Shown here: positions 1 through 7,371 of the stretch, one piece after another
Position numbering within the stretch: position 1 is the stretch's first letter
Layout: the number at the start of each line of letters is the position of its first letter
Position numbers and translations under genes: made by a program
Source of the DNA: UBA3839 sp902776985
Lineage (GTDB): Bacteria > Bacteroidota > Bacteroidia > Bacteroidales > Bacteroidaceae
Assembly (NCBI GenBank): GCA_902776985.1
Contig: CACYSD010000028.1
Coordinates: forward strand, 1 to 25,393
Direction of reading: 5' to 3'
Length of the DNA: 25,393 bases
The notes under the pieces: model-generated
What the model was told of the DNA's origin: nothing
What the model saw: the letters and a program-made list of their open reading frames with translations, nothing else
The model's database searches: none

Positions 1-154
1 AGATGGCAAAAAGACACCACAGAAAACTAAAAGCGGCCGATAAAACTCAAATACATTGGGTAGGGAAACTAAAAACAGAATTTTTAGAACCTACCTTTAT
101 TCTAACTATCGAAGTTGAGCTGTTGCAAGACTTCTATTGAACAGATTATTTTTT

Positions 155-1714
155 ATGTCAGAAAGAAAAGTTCGTGTGCGCTTCGCACCAAGTCCAACCG
201 GACCTCTTCATATCGGTGGCGTTCGCACAGCACTGTACAACTACCTCTTCGCACGTCAGCATGGCGGCGATTTTATTTTCCGTATTGAAGATACCGATTC
301 CACCCGTTTTGTTCCGGGTGCAGAGGAATATATCATAGAAGCTTTCAAGTGGCTGGGTGTTGAATTTGACGAAGGCGTTAGCTTCGGTGGAAATCACGGT
401 CCTTATCGTCAGAGCGAGCGCAGGGATATATACAAGAAATATGTTCAGCAGTTGCTTGACGCCGGTAAGGCATACTATGCATTCGACACTCCAGAGGAGC
501 TGGATGCCAAGCGTAATGAAATCGAGAACTTCCAGTACGATGCCCAGACACGTTTGCAGATGCGCAATTCTCTGAGCATGGATGAGGCTGAAGTAAAGCG
601 TCTGATTGCTGAAGGTGCACAATATGTGGTACGTTTCAAGATTGAATCTGGACGTGATGTACATGTTGATGACATCATCCGTGGGGATGTAAGCATCAAT
701 AGTTCTGTGCTGGATGACAAGGTGCTCTACAAGAGTGCTGACGAACTGCCTACATATCACCTCGCCAATATCGTTGACGACCATCTCATGGAAGTGACCC
801 ATGTGATTCGCGGTGAAGAGTGGTTGCCAAGCGCTCCGCTTCACGTGCTGCTTTACGAAGCATTCGGATGGGCAGACACTATGCCTCGTTTTGCTCACTT
901 GCCACTGCTGCTCAAACCAGTGGGCAATGGCAAGTTGTCGAAGCGTGACGGTGACAAGTTCGGTTTCCCTGTATTCCCGCTCGAATGGCATGACCCTCAG
1001 ACTGGTGCAGTAAGTGCAGGCTATCGTGAACAGGGCTATCTGCCAGAGGCTGTGGTTAATTTCCTTGCTCTTCTCGGATGGAATCCGGGAACAGACCAGG
1101 AGATTATGTCGATGGAAGAACTGATTAAGCAGTTCAACCTGTCGAAGTGCTCAAAGAACGGTGCCCGTTTCGATTATGTGAAAGGTATATGGTTCAATCA
1201 TCAGTATCTGCTGCAACGCCCTGCAACTGAATGGGTGCCTGAGTTCGACAAGATTCTTCGCGCTGAAGGCATCGAAAGCACTCCTGAGCGTGAGGCTGCC
1301 GTTGTGGAGATGATGAAGCAGAAAGTGATTGAATTCACTGACAAGGAAGGTAACAAGAAAAAACGTAATATCAGTTTCGTAAGCGACCTCTGGCCTCTGT
1401 GCAAGTTCTTCTTCGTTGCTCCTGAGACATACGACATGGAAGATAAGTTTGTGCGTAAGAACTGGAAAGAGACTACCGCTCAGGAAATGGATGAACTTGC
1501 TGGTGTGCTGACTGCCATTGACAACTTCACAGTTGAGGAAATCAAGGATATGGTAGAGGCATGGTGCGAGGCAACAGGACGTAAGCCATGGAACGCATGG
1601 CGCGTCTGCCTGGTAGGTACCGGACAGGGTCCTGATATGTACGAACTTGCAGCATTCTTGGGCAAGGAAGAGACAATTCGTCGTATGGATGCTGCGATTA
1701 AGAGTTTGATTTAA
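155..1714 (+). CDS. gltX: Glutamyl-tRNA synthetase
   Basis: Charges tRNA(Glu) with glutamate in the cytoplasm, as a class I aminoacyl-tRNA synthetase. The protein is 519 aa, normal for the family. The N-terminal Rossmann fold carries the HIGH-type signature PLHIGG (residues 17-22), and the KMSKS-type loop appears as KLSKRDG (260-266). The C-terminal third is the helical anticodon-binding region. I chose the ATG at 155 because the family starts right before the RVRFAPSPTG strand; a TTG at 137 would only add six non-conserved residues. waaA follows 65 nt downstream on the same strand, so the two may be co-transcribed. I see no consensus Bacteroidetes promoter upstream; TACCTTTA at 92-99 is only a near match. 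Identification is secure. Confidence 0.97.
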   Translation: MSERKVRVRFAPSPTGPLHIGGVRTALYNYLFARQHGGDFIFRIEDTDSTRFVPGAEEYIIEAFKWLGVEFDEGVSFGGNHGPYRQSERRDIYKKYVQQLLDAGKAYYAFDTPEELDAKRNEIENFQYDAQTRLQMRNSLSMDEAEVKRLIAEGAQYVVRFKIESGRDVHVDDIIRGDVSINSSVLDDKVLYKSADELPTYHLANIVDDHLMEVTHVIRGEEWLPSAPLHVLLYEAFGWADTMPRFAHLPLLLKPVGNGKLSKRDGDKFGFPVFPLEWHDPQTGAVSAGYREQGYLPEAVVNFLALLGWNPGTDQEIMSMEELIKQFNLSKCSKNGARFDYVKGIWFNHQYLLQRPATEWVPEFDKILRAEGIESTPEREAAVVEMMKQKVIEFTDKEGNKKKRNISFVSDLWPLCKFFFVAPETYDMEDKFVRKNWKETTAQEMDELAGVLTAIDNFTVEEIKDMVEAWCEATGRKPWNAWRVCLVGTGQGPDMYELAAFLGKEETIRRMDAAIKSLI

Positions 1715-1779
1715 CGTGAAGAGTTTAGGGTGAAGTGATAGTACTTGAATAATAATCGTTAAATCGCAAAACATTGTAA

Positions 1780-3012
1780 ATGTACAATATAATATTATAT
1801 TTGTATTCTTTCGGTGCTTGGGTGCTGTCGTTTTTCGACAAGAAAGTCAAGAAAATGATTGAAGGACAGCGCCAGACAGCAGAGATACTGCAAAAGGGAA
1901 TCCTGCCGCAGGATAGTGTGGTGTGGTTCCATGCTGCTTCTCTTGGCGAGTTTGAGCAGGGAAGACCTCTTATGGAACGTCTGCGTCGCGAGCATCCGGA
2001 ATACAAGATCCTGCTTACTTTCTTCTCTCCCTCGGGATATGAGGTGCGTAAGAACTATGAAGGAGCGGATGTGATATGTTATCTGCCGTTCGACACTCCA
2101 GGTCGTGCCCGCCGCTTCCTGAAGCTTGCTCATCCTGAGATTGCACTTTTCATTAAATACGAATTCTGGCAAAACTATCTCACTCAAATGCACCATAGCG
2201 GTGTGCGTGCGTATAGCATCAGTAGTATTTTCCGCGAAAAGCAGCATTTCTTCCGCTTCGGAGGCAATCCAAAGCCTTTGCGACAGTTCAAACAACTGTT
2301 TGTGCAGAATGAGAAATCTAAGAATTTGCTTGCAACCGTAGGTGTCAACAATGTGACCATCGTAGGTGATACTCGTTTTGACCGTGTTATCGACATCTGT
2401 CGTCAGGCTGCAGATATTCCCGAAGTTGAGGCTTTCGTCAAGGATGGTTCGCCTGTGTTTATTTGCGGAAGCAGCTGGCAACCCGATGAAGAAATCTATA
2501 TTCCGTATTTTGCAAGTCACAAGGATTGGAAACTTATCATTGCCCCGCATGTGGTAAGTGATGAGAATCTCAGCAGACTGGAACAATTGCTGAAGGATAA
2601 TGGAATGGACTGCGTTCGTTATAGTAGTCTGACGGGTAAATCTTCGACTGCGGTAAATAGCAGAGTACTCGTGGTCGATTGTTACGGAAAACTGGCGTCA
2701 ATCTATCGCTACGCCACAGTTGCAGCTGTAGGTGGCGGTTTCGGTGTAGGTATTCATAACGTGCCTGAGGCTGCAGTATATGGTGTTCCGGTATTGTTTG
2801 GTCCTAATAACAAGAAGTTCCGTGAGGCTCAAGCTCTTCTTCGTGAAGGTGGAGCAGTGGAATATACCGATGCTGCATCGTTTGCTCAGACCATGGATAA
2901 GTTTATTGCAGACAAAGACGCTCTTGCCAAGGCAGGACGCATAGCAGGAGACTACATCAGCAATAATGCCGGTGCATCAGATAAGTGCTATAAAGCGATA
3001 TTTGCTGGTTAA
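1780..3012 (+). CDS. waaA: 3-deoxy-D-manno-octulosonic acid (KDO) transferase
   Basis: Transfers KDO from CMP-KDO to lipid A precursor at the cytoplasmic face of the inner membrane, in LPS core synthesis (also called kdtA). The protein is 410 aa with a GT-B fold. Residues 1-19 form a hydrophobic N-terminal membrane anchor. The acceptor-domain motif HAASLGEFEQGRP contains the conserved catalytic glutamate (E57 here). The C-terminal nucleotide-sugar half carries GGGFGVGIHNVPEAAVYG followed by LFGPNNKKFREA, typical of WaaA. It lies downstream of gltX, and its TAA overlaps the stop codon of the convergent activase gene through a shared TTAA, so the two genes end tail to tail with no spacer and no visible terminator. 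Whether it adds one or two KDO residues cannot be read from sequence. Confidence 0.95.
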   Translation: MYNIILYLYSFGAWVLSFFDKKVKKMIEGQRQTAEILQKGILPQDSVVWFHAASLGEFEQGRPLMERLRREHPEYKILLTFFSPSGYEVRKNYEGADVICYLPFDTPGRARRFLKLAHPEIALFIKYEFWQNYLTQMHHSGVRAYSISSIFREKQHFFRFGGNPKPLRQFKQLFVQNEKSKNLLATVGVNNVTIVGDTRFDRVIDICRQAADIPEVEAFVKDGSPVFICGSSWQPDEEIYIPYFASHKDWKLIIAPHVVSDENLSRLEQLLKDNGMDCVRYSSLTGKSSTAVNSRVLVVDCYGKLASIYRYATVAAVGGGFGVGIHNVPEAAVYGVPVLFGPNNKKFREAQALLREGGAVEYTDAASFAQTMDKFIADKDALAKAGRIAGDYISNNAGASDKCYKAIFAG

Positions 3013-3929
3013 CCTCCGATAATGGTTTTGATTCCCTGAGCAGTAAACATGTCAGAGATATGATTAATGGTAACTTCGGAAGGAGTTGCCATTTTTATGT
3101 TTTGTGGGTTGTAATGACTCCAGAAGCGTTGGTGCTTGTCCTTACCAACATCGTGGTAGGGTAGGAGATTGACTTGGAAGCCCCCTCCAATTTCCCCAAG
3201 GGGGAGAGATGAAATAAAGCGGACGCTTGCTGCTATGTTCTGTTCATCGGTATTTATTCCTTCGATGAGCGGAATACGTATCCACATGGGTTTGTGGAGT
3301 GAAGCCAACAGACGGATGTTGTCGAGAATAAGTTCGTTGGGAACTCCTGTATATTTCTTGTGGATGGCGCTGTCCATGTGCTTGAGGTCAACAAGGAATA
3401 ACTCGCACTCATTTACAACCTTCCTCAGTTGTTCGGAAGGAAGATGGAGAGTTGTGTCAACGGTGCGATGGAATCCGCGATTGCCTAATTCCTGAAGTAC
3501 GGCAAGTGCGTCGTCAATATGCATCAGTGGTTCACCTCCGCAGAGAGTGACACCACCTCCGCTGTCGGTCATGATATCTCGCTCTTTCTCTATTTCAAAC
3601 ATCAGTTCCTCCATAGTCCAGTCTCTTCCGCAGAGTTCCAAGGCTGTGGTAGGACAGACTTCGGTACATTTCCCACATTGAACGCAATGACTACCCTCTA
3701 CAGGCTTTATGCCGTCGCTGGTGAGTTGGATAGCACCATTGGGACATGCTGCAACACAGCTGCTGCAACCGATACATTTCGATTTCTTATATAGTTTCTG
3801 CGGGTGTTCACTCCAAGACTCTGGATTATGACACCACACACAGCGCAACGGACAGCCCTTGAAGAAGATCGTTGTACGAATTCCAGGGCCATCGTTAATA
3901 CTATATCGTTTTATGTCGAAAAGGGTCAT
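3009..3929 (-). CDS. Glycyl-radical enzyme activase (radical SAM, two extra ferredoxin clusters)
   Basis: A 306-aa radical-SAM enzyme of the kind that abstracts hydrogen from a glycine of a partner glycyl radical enzyme. The radical-SAM cluster ligands are C26, C30 and C33 (CxxxCxxC, after the GPGIRT motif). Two ferredoxin-type cysteine sets follow (C52/55/58/62 and C82/85/88/92), then the GGGVTLCGGEPL SAM-binding segment. The inserted 2x[4Fe-4S] domain is typical of activases for non-PFL enzymes such as hydroxyproline, glycerol or hydroxyphenylacetate radical enzymes; PFL activase lacks it. It is the last gene of the suf block, 13 nt after sufS. The only glycyl radical enzyme in the window is the HypD-like gene at 18273-20633, so pairing is plausible but inferred. 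Residues near 240-250 derive from an inserted repeat. Confidence 0.9.
   Translation of the reverse strand: MTLFDIKRYSINDGPGIRTTIFFKGCPLRCVWCHNPESWSEHPQKLYKKSKCIGCSSCVAACPNGAIQLTSDGIKPVEGSHCVQCGKCTEVCPTTALELCGRDWTMEELMFEIEKERDIMTDSGGGVTLCGGEPLMHIDDALAVLQELGNRGFHRTVDTTLHLPSEQLRKVVNECELFLVDLKHMDSAIHKKYTGVPNELILDNIRLLASLHKPMWIRIPLIEGINTDEQNIAASVRFISSLPLGEIGGGFQVNLLPYHDVGKDKHQRFWSHYNPQNIKMATPSEVTINHISDMFTAQGIKTIIGG
3178..3209 (-). repeat. G/C palindromic repeat, family A, inside the activase gene
   Basis: On the minus strand a pyrimidine-rich CTCTCCCCCTTGGGG half is followed by a purine-rich GGAGGGGGC half. It matches the elements at 4178-4212, 7258-7320 and 12372-12432. Here it is in frame and reads LPLGEIGGG in place of a short loop just before the conserved NLLPYH strand of the activase. 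That it is an insertion is inferred from the similarity of the copies. Confidence 0.6.
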
Positions 3930-3942
3930 TGTAGTGGGTCTG

Positions 3943-5187
3943 TTATTTCAGCATAGTGATGACGCGTTTGAGACCGCTGGCGAGAGTGTCGATATCCTCT
4001 TTGGTGTTGTAGAATGCGAGGGATGCACGTACGGTTCCTTCAACACCGAGACGGTGCATCAGTGGTTCGGCACAGTGGTGACCTGTGCGAACAGCAATGC
4101 CGAGGCGGTCAAGCAGTGTGCCAATGTCAAGATGGTGGACGCCGTTCACATTAAAGGAGAGAAGTCCTGTCCCCATAGGAAGACCCTCCCCAACTCTACC
4201 AAGGGAGGGAGTTGTTACTGCCATCGGATTATAGATGTTGATATCCTCAATTTGACTTAACTGCAGGAAGGCGTATAGTCCGAGTTCGTGTTCGTAGGCT
4301 GCGATGTTGTCCATACCGATGGCAGAGACGTAGTCAAGGGCAACTGCCAGTGCGTGACTGCCTACATAATCAGGAGTTCCTGCTTCAAACTTGTAAGGCA
4401 GTGAGTTGTATGTGGTGTGTTCGAAACTGACTTTATTTATCATTTCGCCTCCACCCTGATATGGCGGCATCTGATCAAGATACTTCTCTTTACCGTAGAG
4501 AACACCGATGCCTGTAGGTCCGTAGATCTTGTGTCCGCTGAATGCAAAGAAATCGCAGTCGAGCGCCTGCACGTCTATGGCGATGTGAGGAGTAGACTGT
4601 GCTCCGTCAATAAGGACAGGGATGTTATGTGAATGTGCTTTCTCAATGATTCTCTTAACAGGATTGACTGTGCCGAGCACATTGCTCATGTGAGTGACGC
4701 ATACGAGACGTGTATGCTCATTCAGCAGTGCGACATAGGCTTCAAGGTCGAGGGTGTAGTCATCGAGCATAGGGATAACGCGAAGGGTCATTCCCTTGCG
4801 CTCACAGAGCATCTGCCAGGGCACGATGTTGCTGTGGTGCTCCATCGTCGAGACTACGATTTCGTCACCTTCCTTGCAGAACGCCTCTCCGAAACTGAAC
4901 GCCAACAGGTTGATGCTCTCGGTAGTGCCGCGGGTGAAGACTATCTCGTTGGTGCTTCCTGCATTGATAAACTTACGTACAGTCTCACGAGCCTGTTCAT
5001 GCAGGTCTGTAGCCTGCTGGGAGAGGAAATGCACACCACGGTGAACATTAGCGTTCACGTTGTTGTATTCCTCGCTGATGGCTTCGACCACACAACGCGG
5101 CTTCTGGGTGGTAGCTGCATTGTCGAGGTAAACCAGTGGCTTGCCGTAGACGGAACGGGAGAGGATGGGGAAATCCGATCTATTCAT
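3943..5187 (-). CDS. sufS: Cysteine desulfurase SufS
   Basis: A PLP-dependent group II cysteine desulfurase that removes sulfur from cysteine as a persulfide for Fe-S assembly in the cytoplasm. The protein is 414 aa. The N-terminus has the family's YLDNAATTQKP. The Schiff-base lysine is K220 in FSGHKIYGPTG, and the persulfide cysteine is C372 in RTGHHCAEP, the SufS-type rather than IscS-type context. The ATG at 5187 overlaps the sufD stop by one base (TAATG), suggesting translational coupling. Residues of about 325-337 (TPSLGRVGEGLPMG) come from a palindromic repeat inserted in frame between the IYNP segment and the LLSFNV strand, making the protein slightly longer than usual. No SufE gene is seen in the window. 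Confidence 0.96.
   Translation of the reverse strand: MNRSDFPILSRSVYGKPLVYLDNAATTQKPRCVVEAISEEYNNVNANVHRGVHFLSQQATDLHEQARETVRKFINAGSTNEIVFTRGTTESINLLAFSFGEAFCKEGDEIVVSTMEHHSNIVPWQMLCERKGMTLRVIPMLDDYTLDLEAYVALLNEHTRLVCVTHMSNVLGTVNPVKRIIEKAHSHNIPVLIDGAQSTPHIAIDVQALDCDFFAFSGHKIYGPTGIGVLYGKEKYLDQMPPYQGGGEMINKVSFEHTTYNSLPYKFEAGTPDYVGSHALAVALDYVSAIGMDNIAAYEHELGLYAFLQLSQIEDINIYNPMAVTTPSLGRVGEGLPMGTGLLSFNVNGVHHLDIGTLLDRLGIAVRTGHHCAEPLMHRLGVEGTVRASLAFYNTKEDIDTLASGLKRVITMLK
4178..4212 (-). repeat. G/C palindromic repeat, family A, inside sufS
   Basis: Minus-strand CTCCCTCCCTTGG, a short centre and GGGGAGGGTCTTCC resemble the intergenic copies, which end in GGGGTCTTTT. It is translated in the same frame as the activase copy: PSLGRVGEGL here against LPLGEIGGGF there. 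It lies in a loop shortly before the active-site cysteine region of SufS, and the frame is intact. Confidence 0.65.
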
Positions 5188-6509
5188 TATTTACACATTG
5201 CACATCCTGTGCATTTATTGAGTTCACCACGGAAACGTTTTTCTACCAAGTAGTGAAGACGTTCACGCAGTGGCTGAAGTTGAATTTCATCTATAACTTG
5301 TCCTACGAATGCGAACTTGAGCAGCATACGTGCTTCACTTTCGCTGATACCGCGCTGACGCATGTAGAAGAGTGCGATGTCATCGAGTTTGCCAACTGTA
5401 GAACCATGAGAACACTTGACATCATCGGCATAAATCTCAAGCATGGGCTGGGTGTAAATGCGGGCATCGTTGCTGGCGCAGAGATTGGCGTTGGTTTCCT
5501 GCGACACTGTATGCTGAGCATCTGGACGTACCAGCACACGACCTGCGAAAGCACCTACAGCACTGTCGTCAGCCACATATTTATATAGTTCGCGTGAAGT
5601 ACAGTTTGGCACACGGTGATCAATCAGGGTGTTGTTGTCAACATGCTGATTCTTGTCGGCTATTACACAACCGTTGAGGGTTATCTCAGAGTGTTCACCT
5701 TGAAGGGCAACGTCAGTTGTGTTGCGTGTGAGTCCGTTGAAGAGGGTTATGTTATTGTGCGAAACCACACAGTCACGACCTACCTGCATGTGAACATCTG
5801 AGAAACGTTTGCAAGCGGTGTGTGTCTCTTCCATTTCGTACATGTCAAGACGGGAGTTGTCTGCACAGAAAATCTCCACAACCTGCGATGACAGGAACGA
5901 CACATTGTCCATGGCATGGTCGCAGAACAGTAGCGATGCTTCCGCTCCTTCTTCCAATACTATCAGTATGCGGCGGCAAACCATAAGGTCAACGTTGGAA
6001 CGAAGAATGTTCACTACCTGCAGTGTTCGCTCCATGCGCTGATGCTTGGGCACATAAACCAGAAGTCCGTCCTGTGCGAACATCGTGTTGAGTGCAGCCA
6101 CGGTGTCGTCAGCACCGGCAAAACTCTTATTATAATATTGTGTAAGGATGTCTGGGTATTTCTCCGCTGCTTCCTTGAAAGAGCAAACGAAAGGTATGGG
6201 ACGTTCGAAGAGTGGCTGGTCGTTAATAACGTAAACGAGGTTTGTAGACAAGTTCGGAACATCGCACTTGAATACGTCACGAGGATTGACATCGAACTTC
6301 TTTCTTGCCAGGTTTACACCATAGTCAGGCGCAAACGCCGCAGCCACGTCGGTGTAGCGGTAGCGTTCGACCTTTAGAGTAGGGAAGCCTTGCGCAGAGA
6401 GAGCCTCGAATGCAGCGTCACGAACGACATTCATTGGCTGAGGGCTGTGCTGGCAGATAAGTTCGCGCTGCTCTTTGTATAAGTCTATGTATTGCTGGGC
6501 ATTATTCAT
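5187..6509 (-). CDS. sufD: Fe-S cluster scaffold subunit SufD
   Basis: Partner of SufB and SufC in the SufBC2D scaffold on which Fe-S clusters are assembled. The protein is 440 aa. The middle is the parallel beta-helix region with many short strands, and the C-terminal part (YADDVKCSHGSTVGKLD, then FYMRQRGISESEARMLL) matches the SufB/SufD C-terminal helical domain. The last residues hold a CTGCAMCK cysteine cluster after FRGELNKC. I believe such a tail is common in Bacteroidetes SufD and absent from E. coli SufD, but this is from memory. The start at 6509 overlaps the end of sufC by 8 nt, and the stop overlaps sufS by 1 nt. Assignment rests on position plus the C-terminal similarity to SufB. 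Confidence 0.93.
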   Translation of the reverse strand: MNNAQQYIDLYKEQRELICQHSPQPMNVVRDAAFEALSAQGFPTLKVERYRYTDVAAAFAPDYGVNLARKKFDVNPRDVFKCDVPNLSTNLVYVINDQPLFERPIPFVCSFKEAAEKYPDILTQYYNKSFAGADDTVAALNTMFAQDGLLVYVPKHQRMERTLQVVNILRSNVDLMVCRRILIVLEEGAEASLLFCDHAMDNVSFLSSQVVEIFCADNSRLDMYEMEETHTACKRFSDVHMQVGRDCVVSHNNITLFNGLTRNTTDVALQGEHSEITLNGCVIADKNQHVDNNTLIDHRVPNCTSRELYKYVADDSAVGAFAGRVLVRPDAQHTVSQETNANLCASNDARIYTQPMLEIYADDVKCSHGSTVGKLDDIALFYMRQRGISESEARMLLKFAFVGQVIDEIQLQPLRERLHYLVEKRFRGELNKCTGCAMCK

Positions 6510-7257
6510 GAGCGGTCTCTTCCTTTATCCAGTCAAAGCCTTTGTCTTCAATCAGCTGTGCCAGTTCAGGACCAGCGGTTTTCACGATTTTGCCGTCAAG
6601 CAGGACATGAACCACGTCAGGACGGATATAATCAAGCAGACGCTGGTAGTGAGTGATGACGAGTGCCGAAGTCTTCTCGGTGCGCAACTTGTTGAAACCT
6701 TCGGCTACAATGCGCAAGGCGTCAACGTCAAGACCAGAGTCTGTCTCGTCGAGTATGCAGAATGTAGGTTCGAGCATTGCCATCTGGAAAATCTCGTTGC
6801 GCTTCTTCTCTCCACCGCTGAATCCTTCGTTCACACTACGGTTAACGAGTTTGCTGTCAATCTCCACCAGTTTACGCTTTTCACGCATCAGTTTCAGGAA
6901 TTCGGTAGATTTCAACGGCTCACGACCCATAGCTGCATAACGTGCATTTACTGCTGCACGCATGAAGTTGTTCATCGAAACACCAGGTATTTCGATAGGT
7001 TGTTGGAACGACATGAAGATTCCGGCATGAGCACGCTCCTCAGTCTTCATGGCGAGGAGGTCCTGCCCGTTGAAGGTTATACTGCCTTCAGTCACTTCGT
7101 ATGCAGGATGTCCGACAATCACGTTGGAGAGTGTGCTCTTACCTGCACCGTTTGTTCCCATGAGAGCATGAATCTCACCATCTCGAATGGTGAGGTCTAC
7201 ACCTTTTAATATTTCTTTTCCAGCTACAGTTGCATGGAGATTATGTATTTCTAACAT
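6502..7257 (-). CDS. sufC: Fe-S assembly ATPase SufC
   Basis: The ABC-type ATPase that powers the SufBCD scaffold; soluble, not a transporter. The protein is 251 aa. The Walker A motif is GTNGAGKST (34-42), the signature is FSGGEKKRNE, and Walker B is CILDETDSGLDVDAL, with the SufC-typical ETDSGLD. I chose the ATG at 7257, which gives the family start MLEIHNL. A longer reading from 7284 would add nine residues encoded by the palindromic repeat just upstream, with no family support. It overlaps sufD by 8 nt. The 114-nt gap to sufB is larger than other gaps in this part of the operon because a repeat element has entered it. Confidence 0.96.
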   Translation of the reverse strand: MLEIHNLHATVAGKEILKGVDLTIRDGEIHALMGTNGAGKSTLSNVIVGHPAYEVTEGSITFNGQDLLAMKTEERAHAGIFMSFQQPIEIPGVSMNNFMRAAVNARYAAMGREPLKSTEFLKLMREKRKLVEIDSKLVNRSVNEGFSGGEKKRNEIFQMAMLEPTFCILDETDSGLDVDALRIVAEGFNKLRTEKTSALVITHYQRLLDYIRPDVVHVLLDGKIVKTAGPELAQLIEDKGFDWIKEETAHE

Positions 7258-7320
7258 AAAAAGACCCCTCCCCCGCCTCCCCAAGGGGAGGAGTAGAATG
7301 TTTGAGGGGGAATTCTTCTA
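7258..7320 (-). repeat. G/C palindromic repeat, family A, sufB-sufC gap
   Basis: The minus strand reads AATTCCCCCTC, a 13-nt spacer, CCTCCCCTTGGGGAGG (a self-complementary 16-mer), then GGGGAGGGGTCTTTT. The arrangement matches 12372-12432. It ends immediately at the sufC start codon, so it forms the sufC leader and could fold into a strong hairpin there. The remaining gap, 7321-7371, is A/T-rich with nothing recognisable. Confidence 0.75.
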
Positions 7321-7371
7321 CTATTATGATTAATATAGTTTTTTCGTTATTTCGACAACTTGAAAAATGGC

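Noticed and set aside
92..99. TACCTTTA as a gltX -7 box
   Set aside because: Lacks the final G, and no TTTG lies at the proper distance upstream.
3..140. 45-codon plus-strand frame before gltX
   Set aside because: Basic, no recognised motif, no promoter visible; it could be the tail of a gene outside the window or chance.
158..991. 277-codon minus-strand frame opposite gltX
   Set aside because: Antisense shadow of a certain gene; no domain, start context or promoter.
4633..5253. 206-codon plus-strand frame opposite sufS
   Set aside because: Antisense shadow of a well-identified enzyme.
7258..7284. Nine-residue extension of SufC
   Set aside because: It is the translation of the palindromic repeat; the family start is at 7257.
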